Below are positions 31,659 to 40,611 of a stretch of 43,677 nucleotides of DNA, in pieces. The stretch's first letter is position 1, and each line of letters begins with the position of its first letter. Under the pieces are notes generated by a model, which was given only the letters and a program-made list of their open reading frames with translations, was not told the DNA's origin and did no database searches. This stretch comes from EX4572-165 sp964581795 (GTDB taxonomy: Archaea; Thermoplasmatota; E2; DHVEG-1), in the NCBI GenBank assembly GCA_964581795.1, contig CAZOPW010000008.1, positions 1 to 43,677 of the forward strand, given 5' to 3'. A program made the position numbers and the translations under genes.

Positions 31659-32024
31659 CTAGATTGATACGCCTTCCGGATTGAGTAAATCACTAATCAA
31701 ATCGATAAAATCCTGAATTATTTGGAATAATGATTGAAGAGCGTTGATAAGAACTTGGACTAATTGAACAATACTCATTAAAGTATTAACAACTTCTATA
31801 AGTTTTATAACAAGGTTAATTATACTTAATAAGAGTTGCCAAATGAGATCAAAAATCCCTTGAGGGAGTTGTTCGCCTATCGTTTTAAATTTTTCTACCT
31901 GTTGGTTGGCATTGTCTATTATGTCCATTACTGGCTTACTTTGCGTGGTTGGAACCGCTGTTACCGTAGAAATCATAAGAAGAGTAACAAATAAGGCCCC
32001 GATTATTAATACCCCTTTTTTCAT
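31659..32024 (-). CDS. Small secreted or membrane-bound hydrophobic protein
   Basis: This 121-residue protein has a signal peptide (MKKGVLIIGALFVTLLMIST, cut near VTAVP). After about 40 polar residues comes a long run of Leu/Ile/Val with regular spacing ('LWQLLLSIINLVIKLIEVVN'-type heptads to the end) that looks like an amphipathic helix or hairpin rather than a simple membrane span. No known family was recognised. The upstream region at 32030-32060 is AT-rich with a TATA-like stretch. Confidence 0.65.
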   Translation of the reverse strand: MKKGVLIIGALFVTLLMISTVTAVPTTQSKPVMDIIDNANQQVEKFKTIGEQLPQGIFDLIWQLLLSIINLVIKLIEVVNTLMSIVQLVQVLINALQSLFQIIQDFIDLISDLLNPEGVSI

Positions 32025-32133
32025 TGGAAATAACCCAAAAAATATTATGAAGTCATAACTATTTAAATATTTCTTAGATTATCTAAAAAAGTCATTTTAA
32101 TAAAGAGAATGAACCTGAATAAATAAAAAAATG

Positions 32134-32553
32134 TTACATTTTTAGATACCATTCAACTGCTTTTTCAAACATCTGATCCCAAGTTGAAAAACGAGTATGT
32201 TCTTTCACATACCGATTGATCTTTCTATCTGGAAGTGATGCAATTTCCTCTTGAGATATGTTTTCTAAGGATTCAGAAAATAAATCACAATTACTTATAA
32301 AATCAGAGAATGTTTCAAAACAGGTATATTTCTTCATGAACTGTCCTGAAAAAAGATTTTGTAATAATGATTTCTGATGCTTGTCTATTTGATTAGTAGA
32401 ATCCTCTTGCTTAAAAAACAATTTTTTTTCATCAATAGATGCTCCACAACAGGAACACACATAAATTGGACTAAGAGCTCCTTTTAATGCATACATTGGC
32501 TTATTACATTCGGGACAACGTATGCTTGTTTCACTTTCTTGTTCAGTATCCAT
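32134..32553 (-). CDS. Zinc-ribbon hypothetical protein
   Basis: This protein of about 139 residues begins with a zinc ribbon, 'RCPECNKPMYALKGALSPIY' then 'VCSCCGASI', giving two CxxC pairs at about residues 12-15 and 32-35. The rest is a helical, acidic domain of unknown type ending 'FSTWDQMFEKAVEWYLKM'. ATG 32553 is chosen because GAGGAAGG lies just upstream; ATG 32580 is in frame but has no SD. Its neighbours give no hint of function. Confidence 0.68.
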   Translation of the reverse strand: MDTEQESETSIRCPECNKPMYALKGALSPIYVCSCCGASIDEKKLFFKQEDSTNQIDKHQKSLLQNLFSGQFMKKYTCFETFSDFISNCDLFSESLENISQEEIASLPDRKINRYVKEHTRFSTWDQMFEKAVEWYLKM

Positions 32554-32784
32554 CTTTCCTTCCTCTTTAATAAATAGCATTTATTATTCAAATATAAAAC
32601 CTTATGTTGAAAAATTTACAAAAAAGAAAAATGATTATAATTCACTCATTTTGATTAAAAATCTAGAAATGATCAAATGAAATACAAATATAATTTTTTT
32701 AGAAGTATTTGGTACAAATGAAACATATAAATAGAGGGTACTCTCATAATAGAATTGAACATTCTTTATTGGGGAATAAGAGAT

Positions 32785-34242
32785 ATGAACAGAAAATATG
32801 TCTTTTCAATTGCAATAGCACTGCTTTTTCTATTACTACCATTAACAACACTTGGTGAATTTTCCAATGATGGAACGACGGTTACAGTTACCATCAATAC
32901 GATTCGTTCACTTGAAAAATCAGATCTTCAATTTTGGTTCGAGAAAATATTTGATGAAAATTCAGATCCAGATTTTTATTTAAAAATATGGATTGATGAT
33001 GAATTATTTGTTAGCAAAACATATTGGAATACCAAATATTTATACGATTTAAATTACCAAGTAAGTAAGAAAATAGATCCTAACACCTACAATGTACCGA
33101 TAACAATACAAGTATGGGAAGCAGCAGATGAAGGATCAATTGTTGATCGTCTCTGTGATCTGAATCAGGATACAGGAGACACACAGGAAGCTTATGAGGT
33201 GAATTTGAATTATCTTGTTCAAACGGGTCATTGGACTGGAGATGACGAACATGGTGATCCAAGCGGATACGGTAGATTAAATGGATGTGATGATGGAAGT
33301 TATTACGAACAAGAATTAGATGTTGAACTCTGGTTTGATATTACTCAAACCGATCCTGATGGCGATGGTATTCCTAGTTGGGTAGAAGAGAATTGGTATG
33401 GAACTGATCCATTTGTTGATGACACAGGCAGGGATGATGATAATGATGGTGTTCCTATTGAATGGGAATGGAAATGGGGTTATGATCCATTTCATTTTGA
33501 GGATCATAAAAATTTAGATTCTGATGGAGACAGTATTTCCAATTGGGAGGAATATTACATGAGAAACTGGCAATCTGATCCATATCGAATCGATTTATTT
33601 GTTGAAATGGATCAAATGAAAGGTCCTGATGGAAACGAATTGTTTCCTGAAGGAGCAAAAGAAATTTTATACACTGCTTACAATCGTCAAAACGTCGTAT
33701 ACCATTTGGATGATGGCAAGATGGGTGAAGAATCCAGAGCTGATCTTATTGCTTTTGATGAACTTACTGAAATTGTATGGAGCGAACAAGATGAGCTTGA
33801 TGAAATGTATGAAACCTATTTCCTCAATCAACCTGATGCTGACATCCGACGAGGAATTTTCCATTATGGCATTGTCATCTATCAAAGTTCACGAGTGAAT
33901 GGAAATGCGTTTGGATCAAATCGTTATCAGATTTCAGCGAAAGGATTGGAAGAAAAAACAAAGGAGCCATTCTTAAAACTCTTTTCAAATAAGGATATCG
34001 TGTTTGCAAGTGCGTACATGCATGAGATGGGACATAGTCTTAATTTTAGACCACTTCCAGGTCATAATAAAATGAGTTATTATCCTTGGCAAATAGGATT
34101 CTGGCTTAGTCGATCCTATAAAAGCTGTATGAACTATGGATACATGTTTTATACGGTTGATTACTCTGATGGTACACATGGTTTAAGGGATTATAATGAC
34201 TGGGAACGAATGGATCTAAGTTATTTCGAACAAGACTGGTAA
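32785..34242 (+). CDS. Secreted metzincin-like metalloprotease with calcium-binding repeats
   Basis: This 485-residue protein has a signal peptide (MNRKYVFSIAIALLFLLLPL). An N-terminal domain is followed at about residues 190-270 by acidic calcium-binding loops of thrombospondin-3 type ('DPDGDGIPSW', 'DDDNDGVPIEWEW', 'DSDGDSISNWEE'). Near residue 412 is 'YMHEMGHSLNF', an HExxH zinc-protease helix, with His of 'LPGHN' as possible third ligand. 'SCMNYGYMF' then resembles the Met-turn of metzincins. The spacing HExxHx9H is longer than the usual HExxHxxGxxH. ATG 32785 follows GGGGA. It is probably an extracellular peptidase; the substrate is unknown. Confidence 0.75.
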   Translation: MNRKYVFSIAIALLFLLLPLTTLGEFSNDGTTVTVTINTIRSLEKSDLQFWFEKIFDENSDPDFYLKIWIDDELFVSKTYWNTKYLYDLNYQVSKKIDPNTYNVPITIQVWEAADEGSIVDRLCDLNQDTGDTQEAYEVNLNYLVQTGHWTGDDEHGDPSGYGRLNGCDDGSYYEQELDVELWFDITQTDPDGDGIPSWVEENWYGTDPFVDDTGRDDDNDGVPIEWEWKWGYDPFHFEDHKNLDSDGDSISNWEEYYMRNWQSDPYRIDLFVEMDQMKGPDGNELFPEGAKEILYTAYNRQNVVYHLDDGKMGEESRADLIAFDELTEIVWSEQDELDEMYETYFLNQPDADIRRGIFHYGIVIYQSSRVNGNAFGSNRYQISAKGLEEKTKEPFLKLFSNKDIVFASAYMHEMGHSLNFRPLPGHNKMSYYPWQIGFWLSRSYKSCMNYGYMFYTVDYSDGTHGLRDYNDWERMDLSYFEQDW

Positions 34243-34365
34243 CTATTTCTCTTTCTTTTTCATCTTCTTTTTTTTTTACTCAATGAATTAGGTAACGTTC
34301 TGCCCTTTTCTAGTAGTAAAATTAGTGAAATGGATTGTGAACCTTAAAAAAGATTTGTAAACTAG

Positions 34366-35883
34366 TTAAGGAGCATTAGGTACGATTAAGACTTGTGTTC
34401 GGTCATTGGTTTCATTTGGGTCTGTTGGATAGGAATGATCTATTTCAACAGTTACCCAGATACCTTCGAAAATAATGCGAAACATTTCTTTTGTTGCATT
34501 GTAAAATTCCCTCCATTCATCAACTTCTCTGACCCAACTTCTGCCTTTATCAAATGGGGGTGCCAGACATCCTGGTTGTGGCCAAATGATACTAGAATTC
34601 AACCATGCTGAATCCGGTCCTGATGCATAATATCCACTAAGTCGACCAACAGCAAGACTGTCAATCTCATCGTGATCTTCTGTCATGGAACATTTATCTA
34701 ATAGATAGTTTCTCCATTCAACCGCATCTGCTTTTCCTACATCATAATTCACGTTATTGCCGGTGTACACTCCAGGAATATCAGAACAATCACGGTTTGG
34801 CATACCATCTGTTACAATATTTACAACTTGTCGGTTGTTCACATCGAATTCATCTGAATTATACATCGTATCAGCTGCTAGTTTTAATCCACATGCAAGA
34901 GGTGTTCCTCCATTTCGTTGTTTTAAGGTGGCGATCTCATGAGCGACACTTAAATAATTCCAAAATGATACGACAATCGGATCAATTTCAAGAAATGCTC
35001 CATTTTGAGCGAATTGAATAATACTTAGTTCAACTGATCGATCATGAGGAAACACTGTTGGATCAATTAGTGCAATGGATAGACCTGTGCGCATGATATT
35101 CCAATCTGCACTTTTCACACTTCCTGAGCCATCTACGAGAATACATAATTGGGTTAATTCTTCTTCTGCACCAGTTCCGATAAATTCTGATGTAATCTGT
35201 AATTCCACAGAAGCATGTTTCAATTGTAACTCTCCGAGATCCCAGATACCAGTACTTGGATTGTACGTTCCTTTTTCAACAAAGTGACTTTCATAGCTAA
35301 ATGATTCAGGGAGTTGAAAGAGGACAGACACATTTTCAGCATCAACAATTCCTTCAGGATTTAAAACTGAAATGGTAAACATAACTCTTTGACCGAGATG
35401 TGGTGATGAATTATTTGTCATAATTCTTACTTCAACATCACTGACCACGTCAAGGTCTAGATTTCCAATGAATGCAATATTGTTGATTTGTTCATCAACA
35501 GCAATGATATCTGCTTCTACATTTTCATAATCTGAAATATTTTCCAAAGGGAAAGGAACTCTGATACGTTCACCAAGTCCCCAGTATCCATCTGCTCGAG
35601 CTTCAGCGGAAAGATTCTCTTCAAGATTAATATGTAACGTTTTGTTTTTAAACATGATATCAAGTGAAATATGTTCAATAGGTAGATTTTCTCCACCTCG
35701 ATGTTCGATGACCATGTCTGTTCCCTCTACTGTTCCAACAACGGTAACATACCGTTGATTAACTGGTCCGTCATCTGAAAGAACGTTCATGTATACAACT
35801 GACATTGCACCAATAGCGATGATTAACAGTAAAATCGTCCCGATGATGGGACTTACTGCCCTCTCAGTTCTTTTTTCTTTCAT
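34366..35883 (-). CDS. Pilin-like protein with von Willebrand factor A domain
   Basis: This 505-residue protein begins with an archaeal type IV pilin class III signal: 'KEKRTERAVSPIIGTILLLI', a basic segment before a hydrophobic helix starting at AVSPIIG. A beta-rich, CARDB-like middle (residues about 50-240) is followed by a vWA domain. Its MIDAS motif is complete: 'DGSGS' near residue 250, the GGTP threonine, and 'TDGMPN'. Such a minor pilin could bring metal-dependent adhesion to a pilus tip. It is the last gene of the secretion operon, 24 bases after the previous pilin. Confidence 0.8.
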   Translation of the reverse strand: MKEKRTERAVSPIIGTILLLIIAIGAMSVVYMNVLSDDGPVNQRYVTVVGTVEGTDMVIEHRGGENLPIEHISLDIMFKNKTLHINLEENLSAEARADGYWGLGERIRVPFPLENISDYENVEADIIAVDEQINNIAFIGNLDLDVVSDVEVRIMTNNSSPHLGQRVMFTISVLNPEGIVDAENVSVLFQLPESFSYESHFVEKGTYNPSTGIWDLGELQLKHASVELQITSEFIGTGAEEELTQLCILVDGSGSVKSADWNIMRTGLSIALIDPTVFPHDRSVELSIIQFAQNGAFLEIDPIVVSFWNYLSVAHEIATLKQRNGGTPLACGLKLAADTMYNSDEFDVNNRQVVNIVTDGMPNRDCSDIPGVYTGNNVNYDVGKADAVEWRNYLLDKCSMTEDHDEIDSLAVGRLSGYYASGPDSAWLNSSIIWPQPGCLAPPFDKGRSWVREVDEWREFYNATKEMFRIIFEGIWVTVEIDHSYPTDPNETNDRTQVLIVPNAP

Positions 35884-35907
35884 GTTTCTATCAACTTACA
35901 TCTCAAT

Positions 35908-36771
35908 TTATTCTATCCATCCTGGTGAAATTTGAGCAAAAATTTTAACTTCTTTAATGTGTACTGTTGGAAAAGGAGGATTGTTATTTACATCATGAAA
36001 GGTGAGGGTGACAGATTCATCTGTTGATGTTAAGGTATATTCATTAGAGGTAAAACCACTATCAACTTGTTTTAACGTGCTATTTAATGCTATCTTCCAA
36101 GCATTAGGATATTTTGTATAAATCGTTATATCCGTGGTAAGAGGAAGATCATGAGTTTCAACGTCGTCTACTTGAGTTTGAACTGAGGTGATCCCATATC
36201 CTGAAGCAGTACGTTTTCCAATGCTACTATTCAAATTGATAATGGTAAATGAAAGGTTTTGACCATATGTTGTCACAAAAAATGTTGGTTTTCCAATTAA
36301 CATGTTTGCATCATATTGATTAAGGATTAATGCACCGTTTTCATAAATGTAATTCTGTGGAACAAAATAGGAGTTTCCTGCTTCAAATTTTAACGAACCC
36401 ATACTCAAGTAATATTGCTCAGGATCATCTACATCACTGTTAATGGTAATATTATATGAATCTTTAAGAAGTTCTAACCGACCAAATGTTCTTCCACTAT
36501 TTAAGATAGGTAATTCTTTACTACCTAATGTAAACCATGATGAAAGAGATGTTTGTTGTTCTATTAACGCTTGTAAATCCACGTTTTGTTTAAATGAAGC
36601 GAATTGATTAGCCACTTGATCCATGTGAGCAGCCTCTTGTTCTTCAGTCCACTCTGGAACGTACGCATTGTTAACCATTACTGTGACTGAGACGGCTAAT
36701 CCAATAAGTAAGACAGTAACAACAATACCGACAACGGCTTCTTCATCCATTTTTCTGTGTGTTACTTTCAT
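35908..36771 (-). CDS. Pilin-like membrane protein
   Basis: This protein of about 287 residues starts with a short basic peptide and 'DEEAVVGIVVTVLLIGLAVS', a pilin-type processing site and helix. The mature part begins 'VPEWTEEQEAAHMDQVANQF', after which come mainly beta segments with no known catalytic motif. ATG 36771 follows AAGGTG about six bases upstream; GTG 36780 is in frame. It lies between the DUF2341 and vWA pilin-like genes and is probably a minor pilin. Confidence 0.7.
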   Translation of the reverse strand: MKVTHRKMDEEAVVGIVVTVLLIGLAVSVTVMVNNAYVPEWTEEQEAAHMDQVANQFASFKQNVDLQALIEQQTSLSSWFTLGSKELPILNSGRTFGRLELLKDSYNITINSDVDDPEQYYLSMGSLKFEAGNSYFVPQNYIYENGALILNQYDANMLIGKPTFFVTTYGQNLSFTIINLNSSIGKRTASGYGITSVQTQVDDVETHDLPLTTDITIYTKYPNAWKIALNSTLKQVDSGFTSNEYTLTSTDESVTLTFHDVNNNPPFPTVHIKEVKIFAQISPGWIE

Positions 36772-36786
36772 TTTTTTCACCTTTTT

Positions 36787-38823
36787 TTATCCAATGACAT
36801 ATGTACAACTTTCATCTGCATCCTCTGGCCAATCTTCGACATCATCTCGAAATCGGCCAATGCTAATAAATTCATAATAACCGAGATCTTCTCCAAAATC
36901 AAAATTCCAATACCATTGAGGTTCTTCATCGCTGTCCCATTTTTCCCAACTATTTCCTCCAGTGTCTTCCCAGGATATAATACGTGGTTCAGAGTCTACA
37001 TGTTTTCTTACACGAACAGCATCCCAAAATTGATAGTCTCTACCATACACAAATAATCCATGATAACCAGAATCATATACATCCAAGTTCATCTCTGTTG
37101 TTGTTTGAGGAGTTCCCTCATAGTATTGTTCTTCAGTATAGAGTAATCCAATGATTTTTCCATCTTTATTTTTATATCCACTTATAAAATACCATTGACT
37201 ATTGGATACTTGATAATCTCCATCAACTCTATTTGCACCACTATGCAAAGTATCTTTTCTTATTTGCGGTGAATCATCTTCTCTTGCATCAATCGTCACT
37301 TGATAGCCTTTATTCTTTCCAGGTTCACAACAAAACGCAATAGCAGGTCCTAATCCATCATTTCCACTCCAACCACTCTCAATTTTTACCCAGGTACCAA
37401 ATTCATATTCTTCTGCATTAAACTCTTGATCATTTTGCATTTGGATTCTATAAGTTTCAGATGAATCGGTATGTCCTGCACATGCTGAACCTTGTTTCGC
37501 ATCAGTAAACTCTTGAACGAGTTGAATTCCATGATCTCCCGATGTATCAAAAATAAAGGATGATTCTTCAAATCCTTCAAATGATGAAAATGTTGAAAAT
37601 GGATCGGAATTAGAAGAAGCTACAGGATTGTCATAATAAAGATAACAAGATACATTATTTGGAGCAGCAGGAATAGAATCGATAGAAACCCAGAATAATG
37701 CTTTATCTCCATTCTTTTTTTGTTCAAGATAATAAGGTAATTCCTTTCCAGTTTGAGTAATAAAACGAATATCATCAAAATCATTTTGACAACTATCATT
37801 TAAATAAACATGCCGAGCTGAATCAGACCCCATTCCATAATGAACTGTAATTGGAAGTGGATAATCAATTACCTCTCCACTAGGCGATCCTGCCACAGTG
37901 AATTCCTTTCGTTTATCCCAATTATTATTCCACCAGTTTCCTTCACCACCACTTGTCACCCATGTTGAACCACCATCAGTGGAATACCGATAATACAAAG
38001 TGACGTTATCCAAATCTGGATCTCCTGTCGCTGAAATATTAAATGGCGATTCACTACCAGTAATCGTATCCGGAAGATCATTCACCCAAGTATTCAGATT
38101 CACTGTGGATGTTGTAAATTCAAGAGTATTTCCAATTTTTTGAGTTCCTTCGACATTCATCACAGCTTTATATTCATATGTTTGATCAATTTCAAGAGTG
38201 GAAATTGGTTGCATTAACATCCCATATCCACTTTTACTTTCAGGTGTGGTGTTTGTCCAAGAATCACCTGATTCTGCTTTACGGTAAGAAAAAAATAGAT
38301 TCCCTGATGATGTTACAAAATCATACCGCATAACTAACGTAGCTTGGCGTTTACTTGTTCCTAATGCCTGCATAGTTTCAACGTATGCAGAACTATCGGA
38401 GTACCCTTTTTGCAACACGGCACTACTCACAATTGAATTACTATCTTCATCAATAATTAAAGCATCAATATATGTATCATTTATGTTATAAATTGGATGG
38501 ATTATTTTTTCTCCCATTTCCCATTCGTCTCCAACATCATAGGAAGAAATGGTTTTCTCTTCAACGAATTTGCCTTTGTGAATGAGGATAGTATTACTCC
38601 CAGAAATTGGTTCTCCACCCATATGATAAAAAACGATTTGATTATTTTCGGTATCTAAGGATCCTACGATATATGCTGATGGCGTTGAAACTGGAGCTGG
38701 AGCGGAAAGAACCGAATAATATACCACAGAAAATAGACTAACCGCAATACCAAGAAGAAGCATAGTTCCAATGATTTCTGTGACTCCACGATTATTTGAA
38801 TGAATATTTCGTTTCATCTTCAT
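36787..38823 (-). CDS. Large pilin-like protein with DUF2341 and LamG-like regions
   Basis: This 678-residue protein has a pilin-type N-terminus ('NNRGVTEIIGTMLLLGIAVS'). About 230 residues of fibronectin-like beta structure follow, then a DUF2341 domain at about residues 290-420 ('WWNNNWDKRKEF', 'DIRFITQTGKELPYYLEQ', 'CYLYYDNP'). A concanavalin/LamG-like part with 'FGTWVKIESGW' and 'DGKIIGLLYTEEQYYEG' ends the protein. DUF2341 is common in archaeal surface proteins and is thought to bind sugars. The ATG overlaps the upstream stop (TAATG). It is probably the main adhesive subunit of this pilus. Confidence 0.78.
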   Translation of the reverse strand: MKMKRNIHSNNRGVTEIIGTMLLLGIAVSLFSVVYYSVLSAPAPVSTPSAYIVGSLDTENNQIVFYHMGGEPISGSNTILIHKGKFVEEKTISSYDVGDEWEMGEKIIHPIYNINDTYIDALIIDEDSNSIVSSAVLQKGYSDSSAYVETMQALGTSKRQATLVMRYDFVTSSGNLFFSYRKAESGDSWTNTTPESKSGYGMLMQPISTLEIDQTYEYKAVMNVEGTQKIGNTLEFTTSTVNLNTWVNDLPDTITGSESPFNISATGDPDLDNVTLYYRYSTDGGSTWVTSGGEGNWWNNNWDKRKEFTVAGSPSGEVIDYPLPITVHYGMGSDSARHVYLNDSCQNDFDDIRFITQTGKELPYYLEQKKNGDKALFWVSIDSIPAAPNNVSCYLYYDNPVASSNSDPFSTFSSFEGFEESSFIFDTSGDHGIQLVQEFTDAKQGSACAGHTDSSETYRIQMQNDQEFNAEEYEFGTWVKIESGWSGNDGLGPAIAFCCEPGKNKGYQVTIDAREDDSPQIRKDTLHSGANRVDGDYQVSNSQWYFISGYKNKDGKIIGLLYTEEQYYEGTPQTTTEMNLDVYDSGYHGLFVYGRDYQFWDAVRVRKHVDSEPRIISWEDTGGNSWEKWDSDEEPQWYWNFDFGEDLGYYEFISIGRFRDDVEDWPEDADESCTYVIG

Positions 38824-39719
38824 TAAATCACTCCAAGAACGAATTTAAACACAATCCAACTTATCAACACTAAAATGAAAATATGTTTTACACTTGATTG
38901 CAGATGGCCATCTTCAAAGATTCCTGCAACAAGGCCTGTTCCCATACTTTGAGCAACCGTAGCAAAATAAAACACTTGAATAATTGTTTGTTGACCAACC
39001 AGCTCACCACCACCCATTGTTCCAGCAAGTCCTTCCGCTTCCTCACCAGTAATCGTTGGAATGAACACACCAGCAAGAATCGCTATAATCGCCATAAACA
39101 CAAGCATTGCTACATAAATCACAACCACATAAGAAAGCATGTTAACACGACGTTCACCTTCAAGTTGCTTAATCTCGAGTGCATCTTCAGATGCAACATC
39201 AAGTACGTCAGCAACATTACCACCACTCTTACTTGCTTCAATAATTAAAGAAATCGTCCGTCTGACTGCCGTGGTATTCACTCGTTTGGAAAAAGCGGTG
39301 AGCGCTTCTTCAACACTACTACCCCATGAGATTTGTTGAGCAATCTTTTTTATTTCTTTAGTTAACAATCCATAACTTCCTTTTGAAGTAAACAAGATTG
39401 CTTTGGTAAATGTCATCCCTGCCCGACGGGACGAAGCTAAGTCTCTGACAAAATCAGGAAATATAGCATCAATTTTCCGTACCCAGTTATAATGAACGTA
39501 TTCATACATGCCATAAATACCAGTTCCAGATAGAATCGCGAAAATGAAAAAATCAATTGGTTCTGCAAAACCAAATGAGACGATGTTTAAGGATGAAAGT
39601 ATTCCTAAGATGAGAAAAATACTGACCAGGACTGCTGATACAACGTATACGATTATTTTATTTAACTCTCCAGATAAGATCATTTTTTTGATCATATTTT
39701 GTTGGGGAATTTTACTCAT
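38823..39719 (-). CDS. Type IV pilus/Tad platform membrane protein (TadC/FlaJ-like) 2
   Basis: This 298-residue platform protein has T2SSF-type features: an early helix pair, a cytoplasmic block 'DLASSRRAGMTFTKAI' and 'SWGSSVEEALTAFSKRVNTT', 'LIIEASKSGGNVADVLDVAS', then three C-terminal helices. It anchors the ATPase to the growing pilus. ATG 39719 follows GGAGGG. It comes right after a similar gene, making a TadB/TadC-like pair. Confidence 0.88.
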   Translation of the reverse strand: MSKIPQQNMIKKMILSGELNKIIVYVVSAVLVSIFLILGILSSLNIVSFGFAEPIDFFIFAILSGTGIYGMYEYVHYNWVRKIDAIFPDFVRDLASSRRAGMTFTKAILFTSKGSYGLLTKEIKKIAQQISWGSSVEEALTAFSKRVNTTAVRRTISLIIEASKSGGNVADVLDVASEDALEIKQLEGERRVNMLSYVVVIYVAMLVFMAIIAILAGVFIPTITGEEAEGLAGTMGGGELVGQQTIIQVFYFATVAQSMGTGLVAGIFEDGHLQSSVKHIFILVLISWIVFKFVLGVI

Positions 39720-39722
39720 TTT

Positions 39723-40598
39723 TTATCCCTCCAATGACATCATTCTAATAACAGCTGCAAAACCGAGATGAACCAGCGGTACGATCATAAACACCATTAT
39801 ATAAAGTAACATCATTTGACTCGTATCTCCACTTATAATCATCATCAATGGAATCACGATGAACAACAATAAGATACCGGCAACCGCTGCAGTCACATAA
39901 CTTTCAGCCATAATTCCGAGGCTTTCAATCGTTTGTTTTTGTTTTTGACGGTTTTCAACCATAAACTGTTTAGCCTTTGCTGAGAAAAAAGATTTTAATG
40001 AACCACCTGAGGTTACGGTGACAATTAATCCTTGTAAAAATTCTTTGAATTTTTCAGATGGTGTTCGATGCATATTTTCTCGTATGCTAGAAAGAATATC
40101 TTTTCCAAGTAATGTTGCATCTCGGTAAATCCAAGATGCTTCCTTTTGTACTTCTCCATAAATTGATTGTTGTGATAAACTTTTAAAAATTTCAGTTGGA
40201 GTTACTCCAGCAGAGGACATTGCTGCAACAAAATTAAGTGCATATGAAAGATTCATATCGATTTTTTTTCCTCTACTATTTGCTTTCAAAGAGGGTAGTT
40301 TTAGAAAAAAACCATAAGCGATCAGACTACCCAGTGCTGATAATCCTATGAGGCTTAATGAAAAGATTGGAGTTAACGTTGTGTTCAGTATTGGTAACAT
40401 GATTGCAGAAACAAAGAACAGTACACTAAGAAGAACGATGAAACTAATAATTGTATACATTAACCCCTCTGCCATATAGACATCTGCATTTACGGAAATA
40501 TGAGCGGATTGTAAATCCTGTTTTAATTTTTCACTTGCGTGCTTATGAGTAAACACGCCAAACCAAGCGTATGCTTTCTGTTGAATAGTTGATAACAT
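39723..40598 (-). CDS. Type IV pilus/Tad platform membrane protein (TadB/FlaJ-like) 1
   Basis: This 291-residue protein is a paralogue of the next platform gene. It has N-terminal helices, the cytoplasmic T2SSF core ('LNFVAAMSSAGVTPTEIFKS', 'RENMHRTPSEKFKEFLQGLI', 'SGGSLKSFFSAKAKQFMVEN') and a C-terminal helix group. AGGTGAG lies upstream of ATG 40598. The stop is three bases before the next start. Both proteins likely form a heteromeric inner-membrane platform. Confidence 0.88.
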   Translation of the reverse strand: MLSTIQQKAYAWFGVFTHKHASEKLKQDLQSAHISVNADVYMAEGLMYTIISFIVLLSVLFFVSAIMLPILNTTLTPIFSLSLIGLSALGSLIAYGFFLKLPSLKANSRGKKIDMNLSYALNFVAAMSSAGVTPTEIFKSLSQQSIYGEVQKEASWIYRDATLLGKDILSSIRENMHRTPSEKFKEFLQGLIVTVTSGGSLKSFFSAKAKQFMVENRQKQKQTIESLGIMAESYVTAAVAGILLLFIVIPLMMIISGDTSQMMLLYIMVFMIVPLVHLGFAAVIRMMSLEG

Positions 40599-40611
40599 AT
40601 CCCATACTCAC

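Noticed and set aside
33080..33898. Several 60-90 codon frames overlapping the secreted protease on both strands
   Set aside because: They follow from codon bias of Asp/Trp/Tyr-rich coding sequence; none has an SD or family pattern.
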